14,880 nt of DNA, from positions 1 to 14,880 of the forward strand of contig JBGCED010000064.1 of the NCBI GenBank assembly GCA_045106055.1, given 5' to 3'. The translations under genes were made by a program, and so were the position numbers. Position 1 is the stretch's first letter, and each line of letters starts with the position of its first letter. This DNA comes from JBGCED01 sp045106055 (lineage in GTDB: Bacteria; Pseudomonadota; Alphaproteobacteria; CBDDJK01). Of this stretch, positions 1-7,180 are shown one piece after another. Below the pieces are notes generated by a model. The model was not told where the DNA came from. It saw nothing but the letters and a program-made list of their open reading frames with translations, and searched no databases.

Positions 1-1067
1 CTTACCTTAATTTTGGCGGTCTGCCCAATCTTCAAAAACCCAATTTCCGAAGGGGGAATCAATACTTCCGCAATGAATTTATCCTCAATCGGCACAATTT
101 CCGCAACCTGACCGCCTGGCTTAATCACCTCGCCAGGGGCGGTTACATAAAGCTGATTGATGATCCCCGCAATGGGCGATAATATTTCGGTTCTTGATAA
201 TGCCCCCGCGCGATCGCGCATTAAAGCTTGGCTGGAATAAACATCCTGCTTTGCCTCATTTAACTTTTGAACTGCATCATAGCGAAAGGCTTCAATGTAT
301 TTTTTGCGCTGCGCTTGTAATTCTTTGCTTTCTGAATCAAGAATGGGCAGCTTTGATTGCAATGCAGAAACCGTCAATTTGGTTTCAATTAATTGCGATC
401 GCTTATCATCCATATCCAGCCTTGAAACCGCGCCAGCCCCTTTTAAATTTTCATAAGTTTGAATCGTGCCATCCAGCAGCGCAATTTGCTGACGCCTTAG
501 ATCCAATTCTTGATAGGCGCTGGATTTTTGCTGTCTGCGTTGATCCAGCTTTTTTTCAAATTCAAAAATATTGGCTTCAAATTCTGCTTTGGCGGAGCTA
601 AAGGCGATATTTTCTTGAAAGACAATGTCGGTTTCTAAATCAATAGGGAATTTGGGTTCTGCGTTTAAATCCCCGCCTGCAAGCTCGATCAATGCTTGCA
701 AGCGCGCCACTTGCCCGCGCCCATATTTATAACGAAGCTCAACCGATTCCATCTCAGATTCTGCCTTGGTGTTGTCGATGGTGATGATCGGCTGTCCAAC
801 ATCCACCAATTCGCCCTCTTCCGCGAAAATATCATAGACAATTCCGCCTTCAAAATGCTGAACGATTTTAACCTTGCTGGATGGAATGACCTTGCCAGAA
901 GCACGGGTTAAGGTCTCCATTTCAGCAAAAAACGCCCATAGCACAAAGGCGGTTAATATCCCTAAAATGCCAAATAACAGCCATTTTGCGGTGCGCGCTT
1001 CATCGCGTTCAACCAAAACGGAATATTCTCTTGGGGTTATAACTCTGTTTCTGTTTTCTTCATTCAT
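1..1067 (-). CDS. HlyD-family periplasmic adaptor of a type I secretion system, partial (C-terminus cut by window edge)
   Basis: The reading frame starts at an ATG at 1067 and is open to base 1, giving 355 codons. The HlyD family usually has about 430-450 residues, so roughly the last 80 are outside the window. Residues 1-27 are cytoplasmic and charged, 28-47 form one membrane helix, 60-98 are the first half of a lipoyl/barrel-sandwich domain (HFEGGIV motif at 71-77), and about 150-270 is a Gln/Lys/Glu-rich coiled-coil hairpin. It is followed by the second lipoyl half (TEILSPIAGII) and the start of the beta-barrel domain. Such proteins bridge an inner-membrane ABC exporter to an outer-membrane TolC-like channel. 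It lies 92 bases downstream of the ABC exporter gene, its expected partner. The Shine-Dalgarno is weak (AAAGA, about 8 bases upstream). The family call is firm; the substrate is unknown. Confidence 0.93.
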   Translation of the reverse strand, partial: MNEENRNRVITPREYSVLVERDEARTAKWLLFGILGILTAFVLWAFFAEMETLTRASGKVIPSSKVKIVQHFEGGIVYDIFAEEGELVDVGQPIITIDNTKAESEMESVELRYKYGRGQVARLQALIELAGGDLNAEPKFPIDLETDIVFQENIAFSSAKAEFEANIFEFEKKLDQRRQQKSSAYQELDLRRQQIALLDGTIQTYENLKGAGAVSRLDMDDKRSQLIETKLTVSALQSKLPILDSESKELQAQRKKYIEAFRYDAVQKLNEAKQDVYSSQALMRDRAGALSRTEILSPIAGIINQLYVTAPGEVIKPGGQVAEIVPIEDKFIAEVLIPPSEIGFLKIGQTAKIKV

Positions 1068-1096
1068 GGTTCAAATCTTTGTTTGAGTCTATATAT

Positions 1097-1105
1097 TTTA
1101 TAGCA
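1097..1105 (-). promoter_or_regulatory. possible extended -10 promoter element before the HlyD-family gene
   Basis: In the 92-base gap between the ABC gene stop and the adaptor start, the minus strand reads TGCTATAAA, an extended -10-like element about 30 bases before the ATG. No good -35 hexamer is seen at the usual distance. It could give the adaptor an extra internal promoter, but the stretch is A+T-rich and the match may be chance. Confidence 0.2.
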
Positions 1106-1159
1106 TATTTCAGCTTTGCTGTTTGTAACAAGGATCACCGCAGATCATACAGCAATATC

Positions 1160-3787
1160 TTAAGTCCGCGACACGCCAGGCGGCGTTGAACGCACAAGCC
1201 CAGCATTTGCAGCCCCTGCGGGGGAAACCCTATTGCCGCCGCCCTGCCCGCTTGCGGTCATGCCGCTTGAAGCCGCAGCCTTTGCTGCACCTGCATTTGA
1301 CTTGCCGCCGCCAATTTGACCGCCCAATCTTTGAATAACCTCATCGCGTCCGCCATCCATAATCACCCTGCCCTTATCCATACATATAAGGCGATCCACC
1401 ACTTGTAACAAGGCTGGGCGGTGCGTTATTAAGATAACGGTGCGCTCTTTTGGTTGATTTCGCAATGTATTGAGCAAAATAGCCTCGGTTTGACCATCCA
1501 ATGAATTTGTGGGTTCATCCAGCACAATGATCGGGCTATCCTTGATAAAGGTGCGCGCAAGCGACAATGCTTGGCGTTGCCCGCCTGATAGATTACGCCC
1601 CAATTCACCAACTTGTAATGACATGCCATCTGGGTGATTGGCCGTAAAAATATCCACGCCCGCTTGTTTGGATGCCATCAAAATCTCTTTTTGACCCGCC
1701 TGATCATTGCCAAATTGAATATTTTCGGCAAGTGTTCCACCAAAGATAAATGGATCTTGCGGGCTATAGCCCACAGAACGGCGCAAAGTGCGTGGATTAT
1801 ATTGCCGATTATCAATCCCGCCAATCATCACACTGCCATTATCAGGTTCATATATTCCAAGAATAAGCTTGGACAGGGTGGATTTTCCGCTGCCAGATGG
1901 ACCAATGATCCCAACCCGCTCGCCAGGTTGAATATCAAAACTAACATCTTCAAACACAGAGCTTGAAGTATCAGGATATGAAAAGCTAACCTTGCTAAAG
2001 GCAATCGCACCATTTTCAACTTGCTGATCAATATGCCCTGCATCTGATGCCCATTCACTTTCTTGGGTTGAAAGCCGTTCCACAACCGAAAGCGACATTT
2101 TGACTTGCTGAAAACGCGATAGCAGCCCTGTAAGCTTTAAATAGGGCTGAAGTGCGCGCCCTGTAAGCATGGTTGCAGCAATAATTCCGCCTTGGGATAT
2201 GGACTGATTGGATGCTAAAACCACGCCAAATACCAGCACCAACACGGTTGCTATTGATTGTATATACATGCCAAGCGAATTGCTTAACCCTGATACCAAA
2301 CGCATGATGCGGCTGGTATCAGCTGCAACCTCCACCGCATCTTCCCAGCGATGCTGAAACACACTTTCTGCATTCAAGGCTTTGATGGTTTCAATCCCCG
2401 ACAGGCTTTCAATCAAAACCGCATTTTTTTCAGACCCCGCTTGCAGCGAATCGGAAATAGACCTTGAAATCCAAATTTGAGACAATAATGTAAAAGCAAT
2501 CAACAATGGACCGCATAGCAACGGAATATAGCCAAGCGGCCCTGCCACCAGAAAAATCGCAGTTACAAAAATCAAAGAAAATGGAATTTCAACCACAGTG
2601 GACATGGTGATTGAAGCAAAGAATTCACGGACATTTTCAAAATCGCGAAAGGTTTGCGCGAAAGAACCCGAATTTTTGGGGCGATCCTTTGCCTTGATCG
2701 CCATCACCCTTGTAAATAAATCCGATGACACCCTAAGATCAATGCGCCGCCCAGCGGTATCAAGAAAATGCGATTGCAAATTTTTAACGATAAAGCCAAA
2801 AGTATGGGCAATCATCACCCCAATCGTTAGCGTCCATAAAGTATCAAACGCAAAGGTTGGCAGCACCCGATCATAAATTTGCAGCGCATAGAATGATCCC
2901 AAAACAGTCATAAAATTAACCAAAACCGTTGCAATACAAGCATAGACATAGCCTGGCCATTGTGCCTTGAACACAGGCCAGAACCAATTTTCAAAACGGT
3001 TTAATCCTGTAAGCTTGGTATTATCCGAACTTTTACGAACCGCTTTTGCAACCCGTTTCATCGTCACAACTTTTTTAGGCAAGAAGCCCCTAAGCTTGGC
3101 TGGCGGGATTTGGCGAATGGAGGCTTTGCCATCTTGTTCGCGGTCAAGCCCCATCACATCAAGCGATCCATCGACATTCCACCGCAGCCCAACCGCGACC
3201 TTATTGGTCGAAAATGAAATTAAAAACGGCGTCGCGGCGCCATTGCTTCCTTTAAATGTCTTGTTGGTGATTGATTTAAGCCCAGCCTGTTTAATTGCCC
3301 GTTCATGCGCGCGCTGGGTAATCATGCCTTGTTCAAGCGGTAAGCCTGCGCGGATAACATCCTTGCCAACAGGATCGCGCATTAAATGGGTTAATTGCTC
3401 AAGCACATCCTCGATCGGCATGCCCACATCCTGCATCGCCTCGTGATTGGCAATGCGTTTTTGTGCTTGTTCGCTGTCAGAGCGTTCAAATTGATTTGCA
3501 GCAGAGGATTGCTGCGAATTATGCAGCGATCTGCCTGGTTGGCTGCTGCCCACGGGCATTCCAAGCGGCGGGGGACCATTTGATGGCGCGCTATTTCTTA
3601 TGCCCGCAGGCGCAGGTTCAGGGCTTCTTATGCCTGCAGGTCCGGGGCTTCTTATGCCCGCAGGCGCAGACTTGCCGATTCCGCCAACGGGTGAAGTGCG
3701 CGGTTGATTTGCCTTTGCTTGCGCAGAAGACCGTAAATCATCATTGGGCTTTGAGTCTGCGGGATTATTAGATTTCTTTTTAAACAT
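1160..3787 (-). CDS. type I secretion ABC transporter (LssB/LapB-like permease/ATPase with inactive C39-like domain)
   Basis: An 875-residue inner-membrane exporter subunit that would power one-step secretion of a large substrate through the adjacent HlyD-type adaptor. Residues 1-110 are a Pro/Gly/Ser-rich low-complexity leader with three PAGIR repeats at 42-64. About 115-240 is a peptidase C39-like domain; the first cysteine of the whole protein is at 284, so the protease nucleophile is absent. The transmembrane domain is about 275-560. The ATPase carries Walker A GPSGSGKST (629-637), Q-loop SPQDPF (675-680), signature LSGGQ (733-737), Walker B IIVLDEP (753-759) and H-loop His789. A Gly/Ala/Ser-rich tail follows from about 822. 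In the HlyB/LapB/LssB group a C39-like domain without Cys binds the substrate instead of cutting it, so cargo is probably an RTX-type protein with a C-terminal signal (inference). No strong Shine-Dalgarno precedes the ATG. Confidence 0.93.
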   Translation of the reverse strand: MFKKKSNNPADSKPNDDLRSSAQAKANQPRTSPVGGIGKSAPAGIRSPGPAGIRSPEPAPAGIRNSAPSNGPPPLGMPVGSSQPGRSLHNSQQSSAANQFERSDSEQAQKRIANHEAMQDVGMPIEDVLEQLTHLMRDPVGKDVIRAGLPLEQGMITQRAHERAIKQAGLKSITNKTFKGSNGAATPFLISFSTNKVAVGLRWNVDGSLDVMGLDREQDGKASIRQIPPAKLRGFLPKKVVTMKRVAKAVRKSSDNTKLTGLNRFENWFWPVFKAQWPGYVYACIATVLVNFMTVLGSFYALQIYDRVLPTFAFDTLWTLTIGVMIAHTFGFIVKNLQSHFLDTAGRRIDLRVSSDLFTRVMAIKAKDRPKNSGSFAQTFRDFENVREFFASITMSTVVEIPFSLIFVTAIFLVAGPLGYIPLLCGPLLIAFTLLSQIWISRSISDSLQAGSEKNAVLIESLSGIETIKALNAESVFQHRWEDAVEVAADTSRIMRLVSGLSNSLGMYIQSIATVLVLVFGVVLASNQSISQGGIIAATMLTGRALQPYLKLTGLLSRFQQVKMSLSVVERLSTQESEWASDAGHIDQQVENGAIAFSKVSFSYPDTSSSVFEDVSFDIQPGERVGIIGPSGSGKSTLSKLILGIYEPDNGSVMIGGIDNRQYNPRTLRRSVGYSPQDPFIFGGTLAENIQFGNDQAGQKEILMASKQAGVDIFTANHPDGMSLQVGELGRNLSGGQRQALSLARTFIKDSPIIVLDEPTNSLDGQTEAILLNTLRNQPKERTVILITHRPALLQVVDRLICMDKGRVIMDGGRDEVIQRLGGQIGGGKSNAGAAKAAASSGMTASGQGGGNRVSPAGAANAGLVRSTPPGVSRT
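3590..3664 (-). repeat. three imperfect tandem repeats in the ABC transporter leader
   Basis: On the coding strand the core CCTGCGGGCATAAGAAGCCC occurs three times with small changes, spaced 24 and then 30 bases, encoding PAGIRSP, PAGIRSP and PAGIRNS at residues 42-48, 50-56 and 60-66. The spacings are multiples of three, so copy-number change would keep the frame. A weaker relative (GGIGKSAP) lies just before the first copy. Confidence 0.8.
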
Positions 3788-3863
3788 TTAAATCGCTTTG
3801 AACTGGGAAATTATTTGCATTCACCAATATGATTAAATTTAATAAATTACTGATAAATCATAA

Positions 3864-3876
3864 GGCTTTACAAGCC
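3864..3876 (-). terminator. weak candidate hairpin between the antiporter and ABC transporter genes
   Basis: On the minus strand GGCTT-GTA-AAGCC forms a 5-bp stem with a 3-base loop, 5 bases after the antiporter stop codon, followed by the T-rich stretch TTATGATTTATC. There is no clean T run. It may be a weak terminator separating the housekeeping operon from the secretion genes. The short stem makes this uncertain. Confidence 0.3.
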
Positions 3877-3881
3877 ACAAA

Positions 3882-4841
3882 TCAAACAAATAAATAACCA
3901 AGATAAAACAGATAAGCGATTAAAAATAATGCGCCAATGAAACGGGTAAAGGCTTTCACAAATATAATGATTATCAGCGCAATCACGGCGGTCGCTAAGC
4001 CAAGCGGCATATCAAATTGAATGAAATTTGAAGAAATCGCAACGGGCTTTACCAGCGCAGAAATGCCAAGGATGCTAAGAATGTTAAAAAGATTGCTGCC
4101 AAGAATATTGCCAATCAACACATCCGAATGTTTTTTTAAAGATGCTGCAATCGCCGTTGCAAGTTCAGGCAACGAAGTGCCGATTGCCACCAAAGAAAGC
4201 CCAATCACCGCCTCTGACACATTAAAAACCCGCGCAATATTGCTTGCGCCTGTTACCAGCCAATCCGCACCAAATACCAGCAAGAACATCCCGCCAGCAG
4301 CAAAGATCATGCCCTTGACAAGTGGCGTTTTAGCATCGCTGAAATCCGTTAAATCTTGCGCTATATCGCTTGGGGAATCGCCTGTAACCGCTTGTTTTTT
4401 TTCTGCCTTATAGCAATAAAATAAATATAGGATCAACGCGGACACCATCACCCCGCCTGCAATTCTGGAAATCACCCCAAACCATGCAAGCCCAATTAAT
4501 AATATGCTTGCAAGCACCACAATAATGGCATCGCGTTTGATAACGGCATCTTTGCAAAATACAGGGTAAATCATGGCGGCGCAACCAAGCACAAGTAAGA
4601 TATTGGCGATATTGCTGCCAACAACATTGCCAACTGCAATGTCGGGTCTGTTTTCAAGAACGGCGTTCACCGCAACAAATAATTCAGGTGCAGAAGTGCC
4701 AAAGCCGACCACCACCACCCCAATTAAAACATGGGATAGCCCAAGCCGTTCGGCAATCACAACGCTGCCGCGCACCAGCCATTCCCCGCCAAAAAACAGC
4801 AAGACTAGCCCAATAATAACCAAAACAGAATCAAACAGCAT
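3882..4841 (-). CDS. calcium/sodium antiporter, CaCA family (YrbG-like)
   Basis: A 319-residue inner-membrane protein with about ten hydrophobic segments and the internal duplication typical of Na+/Ca2+ exchangers. Alpha-1 repeat: GFGTSAPE at 46-53 and GNVVGSNIAN at 71-80. Alpha-2 repeat: AIGTSLPE at 219-226 and GNILGSNLFN at 244-253. Glu53 and Glu226 are the expected ion-binding acids. A hydrophilic loop (about 145-175) joins the halves. Length agrees with E. coli YrbG (about 325). Family members exchange Ca2+ for Na+ (some also move K+) across the inner membrane; the actual ion is not readable from sequence. It starts 32 bases after the radC stop, with GGA 7 bases before the ATG, and is probably the last gene of the carA-der-xthA-map-radC run. 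Confidence 0.92.
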   Translation of the reverse strand: MLFDSVLVIIGLVLLFFGGEWLVRGSVVIAERLGLSHVLIGVVVVGFGTSAPELFVAVNAVLENRPDIAVGNVVGSNIANILLVLGCAAMIYPVFCKDAVIKRDAIIVVLASILLIGLAWFGVISRIAGGVMVSALILYLFYCYKAEKKQAVTGDSPSDIAQDLTDFSDAKTPLVKGMIFAAGGMFLLVFGADWLVTGASNIARVFNVSEAVIGLSLVAIGTSLPELATAIAASLKKHSDVLIGNILGSNLFNILSILGISALVKPVAISSNFIQFDMPLGLATAVIALIIIIFVKAFTRFIGALFLIAYLFYLGYLFV

Positions 4842-4873
4842 CTATTTTTCCAATCCCTTATTTTCGATAGGCT

Positions 4874-5590
4874 TCATATCAACCCCAATGTTTTCATGCT
4901 GACATAATCCTTGCCCGCAATGATAATATGGTCATGCAAATAAATTTCTAAAGGGGCAAGCGTGTTTTTTACGCGTTTTGTCATTTCAATATCTTCGCCT
5001 GAAGGGGTCGCATCGCCGCTTGGATGATTATGCACCAGAATAAGGGCAGTTGCACCAAGTTCAAGCGCGCGTTTTGCAATTTCGCGCGGATAAATTGGCG
5101 TATGGTTGACCGTTCCTTTTTGCGGCACTTCATCGGCAATTAATTGATTGCGATTATTTAAAAATAAAATCCTTAATTGCTCTATCTTCTCATAAGCCAT
5201 GGCGGTACGGCAATAATCAAGCACCGCTTGCCAAGATGACAGGATCGTTGATTGCTCAACGCCTTGTTTTAACATGGATAGGCTAAGCGATTGCACAAGC
5301 TTCACCAAAAAGGCGGCTTGATCGCCAATCATTTTATGTTCTTTTAAATCAGCGGGGCTTGCCGCAAATACACCGCCAAGCGATCCAAATCGCTTTAATA
5401 ATTCCTTTGCAAGCGGCTTGACATCACGGCGCGGAATGGCAACACAAAGCAGCAATTCCAGCATTTCATAATCCGCCATATGGCTACCAAAATCTTTCAT
5501 AAACCGATCACGCAAACGCGCGCGATGCCCTTGATAATGCGCATCTGGTTTATTCATATCAGCAGGCATTGGCGGGTTTGAATCAGCCAT
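4874..5590 (-). CDS. radC: RadC-family JAB/MPN domain protein (UPF0758)
   Basis: A 238-residue protein with an N-terminal helix-hairpin-helix-like region (about 20-110, starting with the conserved GHRARLRDRF segment) and a C-terminal JAB/MPN metal-binding domain. The JAMM motif is complete: Glu154, HNHPSGD at 187-193 (His187, His189) and Asp200, suggesting a metal-dependent hydrolase fold. RadC was named as a DNA repair protein, but its biochemical role is not settled. I chose the ATG at 5590: it has GGAG 11 bases upstream and overlaps the map stop by 8 bases (ATGGCTGA). A longer frame from 5635 would add 15 residues and overlap map by 53 bases without a ribosome site. The gene is translationally coupled to map. 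Confidence 0.93.
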   Translation of the reverse strand: MADSNPPMPADMNKPDAHYQGHRARLRDRFMKDFGSHMADYEMLELLLCVAIPRRDVKPLAKELLKRFGSLGGVFAASPADLKEHKMIGDQAAFLVKLVQSLSLSMLKQGVEQSTILSSWQAVLDYCRTAMAYEKIEQLRILFLNNRNQLIADEVPQKGTVNHTPIYPREIAKRALELGATALILVHNHPSGDATPSGEDIEMTKRVKNTLAPLEIYLHDHIIIAGKDYVSMKTLGLI

Positions 5591-6374
5591 AAGGCGGCAA
5601 GCTCCACCCTTTGGGGGATTGGGTAAAAATTTCATATCCCGTTGCCGTTACCGCAATCGTATGTTCAAATTGCGCCGATAGCGAGCGATCCCTTGTGACC
5701 GCCGTCCAGCCATCACTCAAAATTTTTACATCATTTTTACCCGCATTTAACATGGGTTCAACCGTAAAGAACATCCCTTCTTTTAAGGTTGCGCCTTGAC
5801 CCTTTGTGCCATAATGCAGGATATTTGGTGCATCATGGAAAACCTGACCAATCCCGTGACCGCAAAAATCGCGCACAATGGAAAAGCCCTCTGCTTCGCT
5901 ATAGCTTTGAATGGCATGACCAATATCGCCAAGCGTCGCCCCTGGTTTTACCTGTTCAATTCCCCGCATCATCGCTTCATAAGTAACCTTTACCAAGCGC
6001 TGCGCCTTTACTGATACCTTATCCCCCACAAAGAACATCCGGCTGGTATCACCGTGCCAGCCATCTTTAATCACGGTAATATCAAGATTGATAATATCGC
6101 CATTTTTTAACAATTTGGCATTATCAGGGATGCCGTGACACACCACATGATTAATGCTGGTGCAGATCGATTTGGGAAAGCCTTTATAATTTAATGGTGC
6201 TGGAATTGCCTTATGATCCAAAATAAATTCATGGCACAGCCGATCAAGCTCGCCCGTTGTCACATCAGGCTTTACAAAAGGGGTGATATAATCAATCACT
6301 TCTGCGGCAAGCCTGCCTGCATCGCGCATTGATTGATAATCTTGGGGTTCGTGAATTTTGATTGCTTCGCGCAT
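5583..6374 (-). CDS. map: type I methionine aminopeptidase
   Basis: A 263-residue cytosolic enzyme that removes the initiator methionine from new proteins whose second residue is small. The five metal ligands of the pita-bread fold are present: Asp98 (INLDIT), Asp109 (HGDTSR), His173 (CGHGIG), Glu206 (TVEPML) and Glu237 (QFEHT). The substrate-contact His80 (VCHG) is also there. Length matches the E. coli enzyme (264). There is no N-terminal zinc-finger extension, so it is the simple bacterial type I form. It begins 14 bases after the xthA stop with a strong Shine-Dalgarno and ends by overlapping radC by 8 bases. Confidence 0.98.
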   Translation of the reverse strand: MREAIKIHEPQDYQSMRDAGRLAAEVIDYITPFVKPDVTTGELDRLCHEFILDHKAIPAPLNYKGFPKSICTSINHVVCHGIPDNAKLLKNGDIINLDITVIKDGWHGDTSRMFFVGDKVSVKAQRLVKVTYEAMMRGIEQVKPGATLGDIGHAIQSYSEAEGFSIVRDFCGHGIGQVFHDAPNILHYGTKGQGATLKEGMFFTVEPMLNAGKNDVKILSDGWTAVTRDRSLSAQFEHTIAVTATGYEIFTQSPKGWSLPPYG

Positions 6375-6384
6375 CTTAAAAAAG

Positions 6385-6391
6385 CTCCTTA
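6385..6391 (-). promoter_or_regulatory. Shine-Dalgarno of map, overlapping the xthA stop codon
   Basis: The minus strand reads TAAGGAG, then 10 bases, then the map ATG. The first three bases are also the xthA stop codon TAA, so ribosomes ending xthA stop directly on the map ribosome site. This supports translational coupling and fixes the map start at 6374. Confidence 0.8.
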
Positions 6392-7180
6392 AAGATTAAA
6401 ATCAACCCAGATCGGGGCATGATCCGATGGGCGTTCAAAGCCGCGCACCGCTTTCATCACCTGCATATTTTCTGCGCAATTTTGAAGCGCTTGACTTGCC
6501 CAAACATGATCCAGCCTGCGCCCGCGATCGGATCTTTCCCAATCGCGTCCACGATAGCTCCACCAGCTATAAAGCTTTTGATCCTCAGGCACAAATTTTC
6601 GCATGCTATCTTGAAAGTCAACCGAATTCATGGCTTCATTCAATAATTCAACCTCTATGGGGGTATGGGACACGACTTTTAATAATTGGCGGTGTGACCA
6701 TACATCCTGCTCCAAGGGCGCAATGTTTAAATCCCCAACCAAGATCATTTTATCTTGATCTGTGCGGTTTTTTTGAAACCATGCCGTCATTTCACGCAGA
6801 AAACCCAGCTTATGGGCGAATTTTGGGTTAATATCCGTATCAGGCTCATCGCCGCCCGCAGGCACATAGAAATTATGAATTTCCACGCCATTTTCAAGCC
6901 TTACAAAAAGATGGCGCGCATCATCCAAATCAAACCATTTTAAATTGGGCTGTAATTCAAAGTCAAGCTTGCTGCATATCGCAACCCCATTATAGCTTTT
7001 CATCCCCCTTATTGCAATATGGGGATAGCCAAGCGCGACCATCGCTGCTTTTGGAAATAAATCATCCGTGACCTTGGTTTCTTGAAGGCAAATCACATCA
7101 GGATTTGCAAGCGCAACCACCTGTTCCAACAAGGGCAGCCTTAGGCGCACTGAATTAATGTTCCATGTTAAAACACGCAT
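6389..7180 (-). CDS. xthA: exodeoxyribonuclease III
   Basis: A 263-residue enzyme of the exonuclease-endonuclease-phosphatase superfamily, expected to act as an AP endonuclease and 3' exonuclease in base-excision repair. Active-site residues visible: Asn7 (TWNINS), Glu34 (LQETK), Tyr105 (NFYVPAGG), Asp150 and Asn152 (VGDLNIAP), Asp224 (RRLDHVW), and Asp253-His254 (PSDHAPIW). Length is typical of the ExoIII family (about 260-270). The ATG directly follows the der stop codon (TAAATG), so translation is probably coupled to der. No separate promoter is seen. Confidence 0.96.
   Translation of the reverse strand: MRVLTWNINSVRLRLPLLEQVVALANPDVICLQETKVTDDLFPKAAMVALGYPHIAIRGMKSYNGVAICSKLDFELQPNLKWFDLDDARHLFVRLENGVEIHNFYVPAGGDEPDTDINPKFAHKLGFLREMTAWFQKNRTDQDKMILVGDLNIAPLEQDVWSHRQLLKVVSHTPIEVELLNEAMNSVDFQDSMRKFVPEDQKLYSWWSYRGRDWERSDRGRRLDHVWASQALQNCAENMQVMKAVRGFERPSDHAPIWVDFNL

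Noticed and set aside
205..410. Two GCGATCGC palindromes, as in the cyanobacterial HIP1 element
   Set aside because: I noticed only two, both within coding sequence near the left edge, and no enrichment further on. The genes are alphaproteobacterial in type.
194..601. Plus-strand open frame of 135 codons opposite the HlyD-family gene
   Set aside because: It is antisense to a clear adaptor frame, has no recognisable domain and an odd Trp/His/Pro-rich composition. It is a shadow of the minus-strand codon pattern.
1111..1121. Short palindrome CAGC-TTT-GCTG between the ABC and adaptor genes as a terminator
   Set aside because: Only a 4-bp stem with no T run; too weak to call.
2967..3446. Plus-strand open frame of 159 codons opposite the ABC transporter, and similar long plus-strand frames at 4021-4413, 6427-6831 and 7455-7868
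   Set aside because: All lie fully inside well-supported minus-strand genes, show no family features and have no convincing ribosome sites. Skewed codon use on the coding strand leaves antisense stops rare.
5591..5635. Longer radC start at 5635
   Set aside because: It would overlap map by 53 bases and add 15 residues unlike RadC, without a ribosome site; the ATG at 5590 with upstream GGAG is better.
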